Positions 10,401 to 19,090 of a stretch of 29,469 bases of DNA are shown piece by piece. The stretch is from Halocafeteria seosinensis (lineage: Eukaryota > Sar > Bigyra > Bicosoecida). Under the pieces are notes generated by a model. The model saw nothing but the letters and a program-made list of their open reading frames with translations. It was not told where the DNA came from and searched no databases. Location of the stretch: contig LVLI01000596.1 in the NCBI GenBank assembly GCA_001687465.1, positions 1 to 29,469 on the forward strand, read 5' to 3'. Every line of letters begins with the position of its first letter. The stretch's first letter is position 1. Position numbers and translations under genes: made by a program.

Positions 10401-12599
10401 GGCTCGCTGCGCTCGGCTGATAGTCGTCCCAGTACCGACGTCACGCTTCCCACTCCGGATGAAGGAAATCATGTGTGGGTATTCCTTCAGGTTGAGGACT
10501 CATTAGGCGGAAGTGTCGTTATCAGAAAGGAGGTACCGATTATACGACCTGATGCGGATCAACTAGAGGGCGTGGCCAACGACAAGCAACAAGAAGCGCA
10601 AGAATGTGTAATAACGAAAGATGCAAATTGTGCTGCAAGATCTGGTGGAGACGGTGCACGCGCAAGCAACCAGGCTAACCAAGATCAGGGCCAGAACGGC
10701 CGTATGCTTGCAGATGAGGATGTTTCGAACGCTACTCAGTTCCTCATTGACACTCTGGACACACTTGAAGAAGGATATGACTTTGCTGTCAATGACGAAA
10801 CGACAACTGAGGACTTTATTGGATCGTTGAACCCAATTGCCGAGTCTGCGGCTCTCACTTCCTCTGTCGGAGAACGAGCCCTTAACTTGCTTAAGCGTGT
10901 TCTCGAGAATAATTTTGAAAAGGATACTGACCAGTTCCGCTATTCCGACTCTCTTGCAAATGAAGCTGTGACAGTTGTTTCCTTAGTGCTCGCTAACGAG
11001 GATGTTAATAAAACCGACTCGATATACGCGTCAGCAGAGACCGCTCTCCGGCTTGTCAGTCGATCTCAGCTGGTAGGTCGTGTCACCGGAACGACTACCC
11101 AAACGGCTCGAACATTGTTTAATGATTTGTCAACTTACTGTGACCAGGCGTTTTTTGCCAGTGTCTTCGGGCGACGTATCAGTTCCTCCGGTGCCTTTGA
11201 AGTTGTGCCGGCGGGGAGCGGTCATGGCGTCGGTTTGAGTGATGCGGAATTTGACAGCTGCGATGGTAGTCCCGATAGCACAACCAACCTAGACAGAGCG
11301 AAGCCTGCGGTCTCTCGGGACGATTCCTCCAGCTCCCTGTTCAGCGAAGCCTCCCAAGTTGATTTCGTTCTCGAGGAGTATGTCAGTCCACCAGCTGTTG
11401 ATGCCCAAGATTCGGCTATCCAAGACGCTGCCATCAGCTCGCAAACAGTAGACCATTTTGTATCATCACTTGAGGACTACATTAGTTCCCTTCTACCTGA
11501 AGGAAACATTTTAGAAGACGGGGATAGTGGCATTAGTTTGGTTCAAACAGACAGGCGAACACGCCGTTTGGGAGGAGGTCGCATGTTGTCAGATAGTTTC
11601 CTCAAAGCAGTTGCAAGCGACAAACTCGAGCGTCGCATTGCTTCCAAAGTACTTCAGGTTTCGGCGTTCGAAAGTGAACAGGAGAATACGGCTCTGCCTA
11701 CTGAATTAACACTTCAAAGCGACGCCGCGGTAGACATCTCTCTCGTGATTTACCCGGATAGCCTGCAGGTTAACGCTGTTGATCGCACCACCCTGGATGA
11801 AGCTCTGGACGCCACGCGTCTACTGTCGGGTGAGCAAGAACTAGTTTCGCGTTTCGGACGATGCCCGGACCGCGATGCAAAGTCGTCTACATTTACCGTG
11901 GAATGTGAGGATTCACTCACTGGAAATACGGCAAACGTAGAGATTGAATGTAATGAAGATCAAGAGGGTGCTGAAGTACAAATTTTCTGCTCGCAGACAA
12001 TAATTCTCCCGGTGATGCTACGCTCTGACAACGGAAACGCAGAATGGAGCGACGTGGATATTCGCAATGACTCGATTCGTTTTGACGGAAGAACGATAAC
12101 TGGCGAATCGAGTAAGTTAGGTGTATTTTCTTCCAGCCTACTCACTGTCGAAACCAATGAAGTCGCGAAGACGGTAGCCCCACCGACACCGAGTCCCACA
12201 CCTACGTCAACTTCGACCCCCACGGGCACTCCCTCGGCGTCTACCACTAGAACGCCTACTCCGACGCGTACTTCGACACCGACGTCTACTCCTTCTGAAA
12301 CGGTCACAGCATCACCGAGCTACACACCCACTCCTACCGAGACTGCATCTCCCAGTCCAAGCTCTGAACCCGATGAAGATGTTGCTGCCGGCACGGAAAC
12401 GGACACACCTGGCGGTGCAATTGCTGCCGCTGTTATCGTGTCTGTAGCTTCTGTTGCATTAGCTGTCTTCTTCATCTACCGACAGCGTGCTCGACGTACA
12501 GCAGCACCAACCCGTACTGGTGATCTGGGTGAAGGACGACTTGATGAGGAATTCTACTTCGAGCAAGGCGATGAGGCTCGACCAGCTGCGCGCACGTAA
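4446..12599 (+). CDS. Giant REJ-like membrane protein with Ser/Thr/Pro mucin stalk
   Basis: Single open frame of 2717 residues with no intron needed. The start at 4446 is supported by a signal peptide immediately after it (residues 1 to about 22, ending near VAQ). Residues about 26-1347 are tandem Ser/Thr/Pro repeats of the type TPSESPSTSV, expected to be heavily O-glycosylated and extended. Residues about 1349-2577 form a Cys-poor globular ectodomain with several N-glycosylation sequons. Around residues 1931-1977 it carries the hallmark of REJ (receptor for egg jelly)/polycystin-1 ectodomains: an NxPPxGG start, then GWKDEDTPLRYAF. Four cysteines around 11860-11990 occupy the place of a GPS-like segment, but I see no HL-[ST] cleavage motif. 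A second short stalk (about 2577-2649) precedes one transmembrane helix (about 2657-2680), a basic stop-transfer YRQRARR and a tail of about 35 residues. Likely a cell-surface adhesion or recognition protein; no ligand can be inferred. Confidence 0.9.
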   Translation: MKTAHISLCVIHLLWASSVTVAQEATSPTPSISPSPSESPSVSPTTSETPSVTMTPSETPSVSVTPSESPSVTSSTSVTPSETPSVSVTPSESPSTSATPSESPSTSVTPSESPSTSVTPSESPSTSVTPSETPSTSVTPSESPSTSGTPSVSPSESPSTSVTPSESPSETASTSVTPSETPSESPSTTVTPSETPSDSPSTSVTPSESPSTTVTPSESPSTSGTPSESPSTTVTPSESPSTSGTPSESPSTSATPSVSSSVSPSTSVTPSESPSTSVTPSESPSVSPSTSVTPSETPSRSTSVTPSESPSPSTSATTSRSPSTSVTPSESPSPSTSATTSVSPSTSVTPSVSPSTSVTPSESPTPSTSATVSISPSTSVTPSESASPSTSATPSESPSTSVTPSESPSSSTSATPSESPSPSTSATPSGSTSPSTSGTPSESPSASVTSSESASPSMSATPSESPSPSSSGTPSVSSSMSGTPSETPSTSVTPSVSASASTSATPSESASASTSVTPSESPSASVTASESPSPSTSATPSETPSTSVTPSGSPSPSTSATSSESPSPSTSATPSESPSTSGTPSESPSTSVTPSESPSPSASATSSKSPSPSMSGTPSESPSTSVTPSESPSPSTSATPTESPSPSTSSTPSGSPSSSLTPSGSTSPSTSGTPSESPSVSGTPSESASPSASATPSASPSSSTSGTASVSPSVSSTPSKTPSASTSGTPSKSSSPSRSATPSESPSSSVTPSGSSSPSTSGTPSGSPSHSASGTPSESPSSSPSGSPSESPSKSATSSKTPSPSTSGTSSQTPSSSTSGTPSGSPSTSGTPSKSPSTSATASGTPSKSPSETGTPSTSESPSGSSSPSSSSSASSTASISSSPSPSGTPSVTASSSVSPSASVTATPSSSSTGTSSRTSTATSSPSETTSQTPSETPTKSEGASPSSTHTAVPTGTPTSTSTPTSSQTSTPTFTSTRTTTPTPSHTGTNTPSRTASVTSTSSMTATGSGTSTGTVTPTSSTTGTPSRTGTDTPTPSRTSTVSSTPSETASQTPSETPSKSEGASPTSTNTAAPTVTQTSTSTPTPSQTSSPTSTITRTATPTSSHTGTSTPSRTASGTSTSSVTATSSGTPTETVTPTSSSTVTPSRTSTVTRTPSETASRTASETASVTASVTSSVTSSVTSTPSETPSQTASETPTSSATASSTSTVTATSSITPTSSRTSSVTPTSSRTSSVTPTSSETPSQTPSVTPSKSVNASVSSTRTPTSTRTPTTTPSRTSTPSLTGTSTPSVTATRTASSSNTATKTPSRTATSTPTSSRTPSSTASNTATPTMTATPSNTPAPSIQSGPQLDQLESFLTVTFDTDTNRADGDVVFDCLDLLYSDIGRNASVFSGCFWTSRREMIIELRSPALDREEFNETIAVNSTITFVGGKIGRDEPSALMPETTLSVAAADPLPEVDFEVGFQEIVALCGDANVFVTFSIGSSRAEDITWTWTLESVVTLEGSDIADSNTTEAVREEITRANDENDDNLHVEKEELPNGANYKLRLRGENVYGSVKEEEIEFEVEGQQAPAISFDQDPGEEIVSSEAAVYRTSATLLSCDAADEGASDVSSFDFQYSWGIIDPNGESLDVSDYLTPDPRRLSIPGSELVPFLNAYAIQFNVTAESDTQTLRSSRDIELTVTPSSVVASIAGGNGAASIKKNLTLDASESTSPDEDLERIPKDWSFQKDFAWSCDIPGRNEDCPARLLQNATTMDGKLTIREEDLEELKQELSPEDDLAVVFTVTVDLQLDRRTGELFNSTDSDSVTITLKGTTIPSVSFEEFSPKDAPIVMVNGHPHFKVNRGQEVRVEARVDETQNTASKWVFVDEDSLDLEDIIDSQSVESNPLVIRPNSLFQGNNYILQFRSQFNDSFYDGGTFGFTEVRVTVNQPPRGGRLLITPNPDSGIVSDVEEVTLRSVGWKDEDTPLRYAFSAGDSKDFSLSGSLRSADSRPSTDVTLPTPDEGNHVWVFLQVEDSLGGSVVIRKEVPIIRPDADQLEGVANDKQQEAQECVITKDANCAARSGGDGARASNQANQDQGQNGRMLADEDVSNATQFLIDTLDTLEEGYDFAVNDETTTEDFIGSLNPIAESAALTSSVGERALNLLKRVLENNFEKDTDQFRYSDSLANEAVTVVSLVLANEDVNKTDSIYASAETALRLVSRSQLVGRVTGTTTQTARTLFNDLSTYCDQAFFASVFGRRISSSGAFEVVPAGSGHGVGLSDAEFDSCDGSPDSTTNLDRAKPAVSRDDSSSSLFSEASQVDFVLEEYVSPPAVDAQDSAIQDAAISSQTVDHFVSSLEDYISSLLPEGNILEDGDSGISLVQTDRRTRRLGGGRMLSDSFLKAVASDKLERRIASKVLQVSAFESEQENTALPTELTLQSDAAVDISLVIYPDSLQVNAVDRTTLDEALDATRLLSGEQELVSRFGRCPDRDAKSSTFTVECEDSLTGNTANVEIECNEDQEGAEVQIFCSQTIILPVMLRSDNGNAEWSDVDIRNDSIRFDGRTITGESSKLGVFSSSLLTVETNEVAKTVAPPTPSPTPTSTSTPTGTPSASTTRTPTPTRTSTPTSTPSETVTASPSYTPTPTETASPSPSSEPDEDVAAGTETDTPGGAIAAAVIVSVASVALAVFFIYRQRARRTAAPTRTGDLGEGRLDEEFYFEQGDEARPAART
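4521..7215 (+). repeat. Tandem array encoding a TPSESPSTSV-type decapeptide
   Basis: The coding sequence is built of degenerate units of about 30 nt (sometimes 36-42 nt) encoding variants of T-P-S-[EVG]-[ST]-[PA]-S-x-S-x. Unit length varies in multiples of three, as expected for an expanding coding minisatellite kept in frame. A perfect 60-bp tandem duplication at 5061-5120 and 5121-5180 shows recent slippage or unequal exchange. The antisense strand stays open over much of this array because of codon choice. Confidence 0.9.
7216..7935 (+). repeat. 360-nt higher-order tandem duplication in the stalk
   Basis: The motif CAAAGAGTGAGGGCGCCT starts at 7261 and again exactly 360 nt later at 7621. 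The flanking peptide order (SETPSQTP-like, KSEGASP, then SHTGT, SRTAS, PSRTST) is also repeated, giving two diverged copies of about 120 residues. This part of the stalk is richer in Thr and Arg than the preceding decapeptide array and was amplified in a longer unit. Confidence 0.75.
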
Positions 12600-13487
12600 C
12601 CATCTAGTTCCGCATGCGGATCTCTGTTTGTGTTGAACAAGTGACGCATTAACAGGAAAACAAATGCACAAGTTTCCGATCAAATAGGTACCACCACTTG
12701 GCTGACAGAGTCGTAGGGATTTAGTACACTTGCGATCTCTTCAGGAGCGCTCTGGACCAGTCAGACCGTCGGTAGAGGCACTTTTCACGATACATAGAAA
12801 TCAACATTTGTAGCATGCGCTGGCTATGCCAAGAATTTGCCGGGGTGGTCAATACGCTTCGCCGTAGATTCTCGAGGTGCAACAGACTCACAGTGACTCA
12901 CTCAGCCTCGCCTCCCAACTACTTGGGAGCTTTCGTTGGGATATCAAGAGATACACACAGCTCCATCTCATGCTGCCATAGTGCGCCCCTACTTGCATCA
13001 TGCAATCATTATTACCCCCTCACCCACAGATGGGCTCGCTTGGTTCCGGCGGAACTGTGGCCGAATTATTACAACGACCCGAACCAGGGTTCTTAGTCCA
13101 GAAATCTAAAGATGTCAAGAGAGCTGTATGGGCAGCCGCAGCCGTTCGTTTACTCCCTCCGGGAGGACCACCAACAAGATAGCGAACCCTATCCCGTTCC
13201 CGAATGGATAAGGAAGGACTTCAAACGACCAACCCCGGAGGCAAGTTCAAACTGGGACTCACGGAATATAAAGATAAAAACGACACTGTGACATGAGGTA
13301 ACTAGGTCGTGCGGGTGGGCTCTGGACATTCAAGCTATGCTGTTCCATGTGAGGAGACAGAATTTGCCAGAATTTTTTATGTGGATAATGACACAATCGA
13401 CTGAGATAAACTTGAACTTAAAGTTGAACGCTTTGCACAACCCCCTTTCTCGTCAAGGAGCACCTCCACCGGACAAGCAGTTTAGAT

Positions 13488-13510
13488 GTTTGCTACCTCC
13501 GGTGGCAAAC
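13488..13510. repeat. Hairpin
   Basis: GTTTGC at the left pairs with GCAAAC at the right. The inner bases TACC pair with GGTG through one wobble, leaving a three-base loop. It gives a near-perfect 10-bp stem. Function unknown. Confidence 0.5.
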
Positions 13511-14211
13511 CACTATGACCCTTAAAGACGCGATGATAGATTATGTGTTTCAAACGTCCTCAACGAGGAACTTTCGAAGATTGTTGTAAGGAAGGAGAAT
13601 AAGGAAATGAGAGGGACGATCGGAAAAATCGAAGATTCATGCCATGTGCTTTTAGTCTTTTACGAGAAATTTTGTTCTTACTTGAATTCTATTCTTTTAT
13701 CGTATACTATAGTCAGCAGTGACCTGGTAGCGAAGAGGGTGCGTTTACAGAAGAGCGTATTTCAGGACATACTGAAGGAACTCCCGTTAGGTGGCGTACA
13801 GTAATTGTTGGCTTTTTATTTACTTGCGAAGAGGAGTGCCAGGGGGGTTGGCTTGAAAGAATTCAAAGAAAGCTTTACCACGGCGACAGCATGAATCGCA
13901 CAGTGGCGGACTGTGATATGCTTCGATGGACTGTTAATAGCCCTCGATGTCCGCTTGGCTCCAAGCGCAGCTCAAACACGAGGTATTCTAGAACAGTGGA
14001 AACCCAGTTATTTTTTTTAATTATACATCCATTTAGCTGATCACATTTGGACTTCGGCCGCAATTTTTAGTGCTGATGCTTACTACTATGAGTTATCTAG
14101 TCAACATTTTCTTGTTCCGCAGCATGGCTCCACCAAACTTTATCAATGTGACAGCTCATTCCTAGCACCGAGAGGGTATAAATTCCCTCAACGGGGAAGC
14201 TCCGTAACTGC

Positions 14212-14561
14212 CGACCAGGGGCGTGTCCGAAACGGGGTGCCTTCAAGCTGCCTGCCAAAGCTTTCCTGCGGAAGCGAGGTAAGCTTGAGGTGGCAGTTTG
14301 GGGGCAGCTTGAATTCAAACAGACCAGCGTTCGACTGCTTGAATTAACAACCACCAATGAAGGGTGTATACAACTTTCTGATGTACAAATTATACCGCAT
14401 ACATGTATGTAAATAGTAGCTACAATAGCGACAATTGATTTACATGATTTTGGATGTCCCTGCCCTGTTTTGAAATCTCAAATGGCCGCAGATGCCGGCA
14501 GCTTCCAGGCAGCGCCACCGCTATCTGTGCCGGCACCCCGTTTCGGACACGCCCCAGGTCG
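14212..14561. repeat. Inverted repeat pair of 30 nt flanking about 290 bp
   Basis: Arms at 14212-14241 and 14532-14561 are reverse complements at 29 of 30 positions; the core is GGGGCGTGTCCGAAACGGGG. The 290 bp between them has no coding frame of note. The arrangement resembles a small non-autonomous DNA transposon (MITE) or foldback with terminal inverted repeats. I could not see clear target-site duplications, so the ends are uncertain. Confidence 0.5.
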
Positions 14562-14841
14562 TAATGGAGTACTGATCGCTTAGACTTGGTCAAAAATAAG
14601 CTGCCCAGTACTTGATGCGCGAAGCTCAAGGAAATGAGGCGAATGTCAAACGTTTGCAGTTGATGAGTGTAGCCCGTGTAGCGTGCGGGCTCCGCCTAAC
14701 CCTGGTCTCTTCGAGTACAGTAGACGCCATGCTAATGCACTCATTTAATACATTGTGCTCAAATGGTTTGCCACGCTGTTTCTGGTGGCTTGTTTTACAC
14801 TGGTTCAGAAGGACAACTGTACTCCCAGCAGGTTGGCTGTC

Positions 14842-15962
14842 ATGAGAAGACTTAGAGAAGTAAGGTCTCAGGAACCGTTCCGCAACGAGTTTCTGGTGCA
14901 GTTGGTGTACAGTAGTTCAACCACCGAGGTAAGTTATTCACTTAACGCGTTGGAATTGTCTTTAATCCATTTATACTGCTCGTGAGATAGAATGCAGTTT
15001 TAGACTACACCGTGTAGATGTGTGCCTTGAATACATTTGCCTGATGCCGAAAAAGGTAGTACCGACGTACCAGCAACGCATGCTCAATAGCCACTGGAGC
15101 TGGGACCATGGCCATACGAACCGCATGGCACCCAATGCCGATACAACAACTTCGGTATGTAACAAGCAGAATAAGATGCTTCTCTCGATTTGTTGGTCGC
15201 TCAACCAACGTACCCTAACCATTCATTTGTGCCCTGGTTGGTTGCCTTCACGGTTAATTGCAGGCGAGTTATCAGCCACATGGTCTTACCACGATTCCAC
15301 GTCCAATGCATCTTCGCCCTCGTCGAAACGACTCTACGGGAGTAGAACAAGGTGGCTACTCAGTAGATTACACGACGGAAAGCAATGCAAAACAGCGTCA
15401 AGTAGGATACATTCAGCCCGTTGATGTGGCCGCGCATTCTTCACAATGTTGGCATCTGCAGGTACTAGAAGCCAAGGCTGAAATAGGTAGTGGTACGTCC
15501 ACCATATCCAATACTGCGGCTAAGCAGAGTGGCAAAAACTCGGACGACGTTGTTATTGGGGACTCTGGCGATGTCCGAGATAGCGCAAGTAGGTGGTGTG
15601 TTGGTATTGTGGAAGATAAGCGAGGGACGAAGGTTAGCACTAGTGGTATGTACGACAGAAATGTGGAAACCGCATAGCCATGCGGTACATTCCAAGCGAA
15701 GTCAAGTTATCAGAACAAGCCTGAACTCCCCAGAAAAAGTAACTACTGAGTTTAGTGGGAACCACAGGGTACGTTGCAAACGAATGGGAGAATTTACTTC
15801 ATCACCAATGTACCACCAACAGCTACATTTTCGTTGAAGCAGAAATCGTTGGAAATTTTGCCTGATTCTTACAGTGTGTCTCGGAAAGGTCCTGGTTATA
15901 GATATGACCCCATTCGCGGAGAATTCTCATCCGTAGGTAGCAAACGTTGTTCGCTCTATTAG
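14842..15962 (+). CDS. Tentative four-exon gene, unknown function
   Basis: A chain of frame-compatible pieces can be read. Exon 1 is 14842-14928 (ATG; donor GTAAGT). Exon 2 starts at 15056 or 15074 and ends at 15154 (donor GTATGT). Exon 3 is 15264-15461 and exon 4 is 15768-15962 (stop TAG). All junctions are phase 0, giving about 190 residues. The best-supported intron is 15155-15263: GTATGT donor, CCCTAAC branch-like site, TTAATTGCAG acceptor, and 109 nt like introns elsewhere in the window. The last intron (306 nt, donor GTACTA) is the weakest; exon 3 could instead read through to a stop at 15677. The predicted product is polar and rich in Ser, Arg and Tyr, with short GGYSVDY and GPGYRYDP segments. 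I recognise no domain and propose no function. Confidence 0.35.
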
Positions 15963-17063
15963 ATCCATAGCTATAGAGTAATTCTAAGCATTGCAGTCCT
16001 TACGTACGGATCAAACAAGGTCTTCTGAAGGAGCAAAGTACGCAGGAACTATTACTGAACAGCAACAGCGATACTGGGACCATTTTAGAAAATGAGAGCC
16101 GCACAAGGTCAAGGTCTTAAAGAAACAAACTGCTTAAAAACAAGTTCAACAAGGCATTATAAGCGAAGGAAGAACCCTGTGTAGTGGTGTCTGGCACTGT
16201 CTGTTTAGGGATGACGCCTGTTAACCCCGAAGTATCTTGTTGGAAAGTGCATCTCTCGAATTCTCAAATGGGTTTCACGGAGTAGCGGTAATCCTTGATG
16301 GGGAGTTCCTAGCTTCCAACGTCTTTAGGATATACTGGGGGTACAAAAAGTAGTAAAAATCTCACCCTTAGTAAGATATCGACTTCGTGCGACATGTATT
16401 ACTTCTGGGGCAGGCAGACAGCGTTCTTTAGGGGAGATTCTTCTGTATCAACCAACGCTTGCGTGTGGCATGTGTTGCATAAAATATCGAAACGATTCGT
16501 ATTCAGTTTCTCACTCTCTTTCGCATTGTTCATCAGCTTACCAGTGTAATAAAATGTAAAACTAAACTCCCCGTACGGGGCACCGCACTTGCCGAAGCTG
16601 CTGTAAACCAGTTAACTCACAAAGTCGCCACAAAGATTGTCCTCTCCCGTTAGGAAGAAAGACACACATGATATATCCACCTCTGTTACATTGTGTGTAC
16701 CATGGTAACAGAACTACAGGAAGCGCTTGTTGTCATTCACTTGTTCGCCTTCTTCTCTCTCCATATCATCCACACATCAGGGGAGGGTGTGGACTTTTTT
16801 TGTTTTGGTTTTGGATTCCTCCAAGTCTCACAATTGATTGTCGCGTCGATACGTTGGGGATCCATTGCATTTGCATGCCCATATTTTGGTATACAGGTAG
16901 TATAGAGAAACTACTCGTGGTGGCTTTCCGTGTCCGAGAGAAAGAGAGGAAGGTTGACTTGACCGTGTCGTGTTTTGGTGTGCATTTCGTGTGCGTATAG
17001 TCGAATAAAGAGGGGCTTCTTTTTGAAGGAAGCAAACGGGGGATATAAAGGCAAGAAACGACG
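15963..17063. other. Intergenic stretch upstream of the BED-HPRT gene
   Basis: No coding frame here is convincing. The stretch would contain the 3' end of the tentative gene and the promoter of the BED-HPRT gene. A TATAAA lies at 17044-17049, only 15 bp before the ATG at 17064, too close for a usual TATA-to-start distance unless the leader is extremely short. An AATAAA-containing run lies near 16543. Confidence 0.45.
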
Positions 17064-18965
17064 ATGGGGAACGCATCGAAAGCGTGGGAGTATTTCCGCA
17101 AGATCTACCAGAAGGACATTGGCTCCGCGGTGACTGGTGCCCCAGGAGGAGGCGATAGTGGCATCCCTCATGTGGATCATGAGGGTGAAAATGGTCCTCT
17201 GGTGTATCATACACGAGGTGCTCCCAGTAAATCAGGCACTTATTACGGCTGCATTCTCTGTGGGGCGAGCTACGCCTTGGAGTGCACCGTCGACAAGTTT
17301 GGCCACAAGTCCAACAGCACTCTGGTGAAGCACTTGCGTGATAAACACAAACAACATGATACCGCCGCGGCGGCGGCGGCCGCATCGTCTCCTGGAGGGG
17401 CAGCCTCCACCTCAAGTGGCAATGCAATGGAAGGGGGCACGGACTTCATGCAGGATATGGCGGCGGCGGCGTCATTGCAGCAAAACGAGGAACAGGCGGC
17501 CAGCTCCCATTCTCATCGATCTCACCGGAAAAGTGGAAGTACTCGTACGTAGCATTCCTTACCCCTTTCGTTGGCTGTATTCGACCGTATTGCTTTTCTC
17601 TTGCTATAATAGTACCGGTAAATAATGCGAATTCGGGTATGTATGTGATGCAGAAAAGAGACGGCGTAAATCGTCTTCCTCCAAATCCCGTGGAGGACAG
17701 GATTCCTCCCCAGATCCTCTGTTAGGTGCACCGGGAAGCCACTTTGATGTGTCCATGCTACATGATGCTAGCGGAACAGGTGAACATGTATCGGCTAACA
17801 ATGGAAGCGACGAACATACGATGGCAGTCGAGGAAGTGTTTGCTCCTCCTTCGTCACGCTCTTCGCGCAAGAAGAGGAAGGAATTGCAGAAGATGAATCG
17901 TATGATGGACGACGAGGATCGCAATAGAAAACATGATGACACTACCAACTTATTCGAAAATCCAAGAGCGGATAATTTGTTTTCATCATCGTCGGCTACG
18001 ACGGACTCAATTGTTGGTACCCAGGGAACCAATGACGTTGTCTTCATACCGGAGCGGTTCACCTTTTCCTGCGATAGCTTCTTTCTACCGGCACAGTACA
18101 AAGTAAGTTTCGTTTAATTGTTCCGTTTTACATACCGGTACATGTTGCATGCAAACGTGAAAACGAACGAGTGCTTGAAGTGCCCTTGTTTGTAACCTAT
18201 TCATTCCGCGGAATGTATATGTGCTACAGGATTGTGTGTCAGGAGTGATGATCCCTCATGGTATGATCCAAAGCCGGGTAGAAAAACTTGCGGCTGATAT
18301 TCTTCGAGACTATGATGGATTAACTCCACATTTACTATGCGTTCTTCAAGTATGTTTCATGTATTGCTGAACTACACTTTGGACAATGAAGTTTTAGTCA
18401 CGGCTCTATCTTTTCATCAGGGAGGACAACGATTCTACACTGATTTGACCGATTTTTTGAACAAATTACATGGATACAAAAGTCATTTTAACTGTGTCCC
18501 GTTTACTAGCGATTTTGTTCGGGTGAAGAGTTATCAGGGAGCCGCTAGCACTGGCAATGGTGGGTGTAGCCACTTGCTTGCTATTTGGTGTATCAGTTGT
18601 CACACAATTGTCTCGTTTTGGCTTTGTATTCAGTGACAATTGAAGGGTTGTCTCGCAAACATTTGGAGAACAGGGATGTTGTGGTCATTGAAGACATTAT
18701 CGACTCGGGACTGACTATGCAGGAGTTGGTACCCGTACTGAAGCAGGATGCTAAATCCGTTCGCGTTGCAAGTTTGCTTGAAAAGCGTAGCGAGAGAAGT
18801 TCTGGCTTCCGGGCCGATTATGTGGGATTCTCCATTCCGGATTCTTTTATCGTTGGCTACAACCTTGACTACGATGGAGCTTTCCGAGATTTGTCCCATA
18901 TATGTGTAATTAACGAAACGGGACTGCAACGTTTCAAAGGGTTCGATGAGTCGTTATCCAGTTGA
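17064..18965 (+). CDS. BED zinc finger fused to hypoxanthine-guanine phosphoribosyltransferase
   Basis: Five exons: 17064-17544, 17654-18102, 18230-18349, 18421-18559, 18634-18965. Introns of 109, 127, 71 and 74 nt are all GT-AG, and the frame is continuous, giving 506 residues. The N-terminus is a BED-type zinc finger: W and F near residues 9-12, then CxxC, a basic stretch and HLRDKH (HxxxxH). Poly-Ala and Ser-rich linkers follow, with nuclear-localisation-like clusters (KRRRK, RKKRK). From about residue 290 the protein is HPRT, which converts hypoxanthine or guanine plus PRPP to IMP or GMP in purine salvage. The PRPP motif VVIEDIIDSG has acidic E416/D417 and catalytic-base D420. Also present are IPHG, KSY, K447 (human K165), F468 (F186), D475 (D193) and R481 (R199). 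The usual Lys of the LKGG loop is Gln (Q350). Exon 2 itself encodes both the linker and the HPRT N-terminus, which supports a true fusion. A shorter HPRT could start at an internal ATG in exon 2. Confidence 0.85.
17364..17471 (+). repeat. Coding GCG microsatellites (poly-Ala)
   Basis: Two runs of GCN codons in exon 1 of the BED-HPRT gene, seven Ala codons at 17364-17384 and four at 17460-17471, lie in the linker after the zinc finger. They are mostly GCG and likely length-variable. Confidence 0.7.
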
Positions 18966-19090
18966 GTTTTAAGTAGAATCCTTCCCTCTTTGCTCGCAAG
19001 CAACAATCGGTGAGTAATAGACAACTTATACAGCCATCATACCCTTTCTGCTGCAACCGTCGTTACGTTATTTTGGTATGTAGTAGAGAA
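18966..19090. other. Convergent 3' intergenic gap
   Basis: Only 125 bp separate the stop codon of the BED-HPRT gene (+) from the stop codon of the receptor gene (-). Both 3' untranslated regions must fit here or overlap as antisense transcripts. No obvious AATAAA is visible on either strand. Confidence 0.6.

Larger units (their letters stand above)
12600..14841. other. Intergenic stretch without a recognised gene
   Basis: Only short, unrelated open frames are present and none shows a domain, signal peptide or consistent exon chain. The stretch does hold a strong hairpin (13488-13510) and a 30-nt inverted repeat pair (14212-14561). Its left end should contain the 3' untranslated region of the REJ-like gene; I see no canonical AATAAA just after its stop. 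Confidence 0.5.

Noticed and set aside
17549-17653. Alternative donor (GT at 17549) for intron 1 of the BED-HPRT gene
   Set aside because: It would bring in a stop codon a few codons into exon 2; the donor at 17545 keeps the frame and reads GTACGT.
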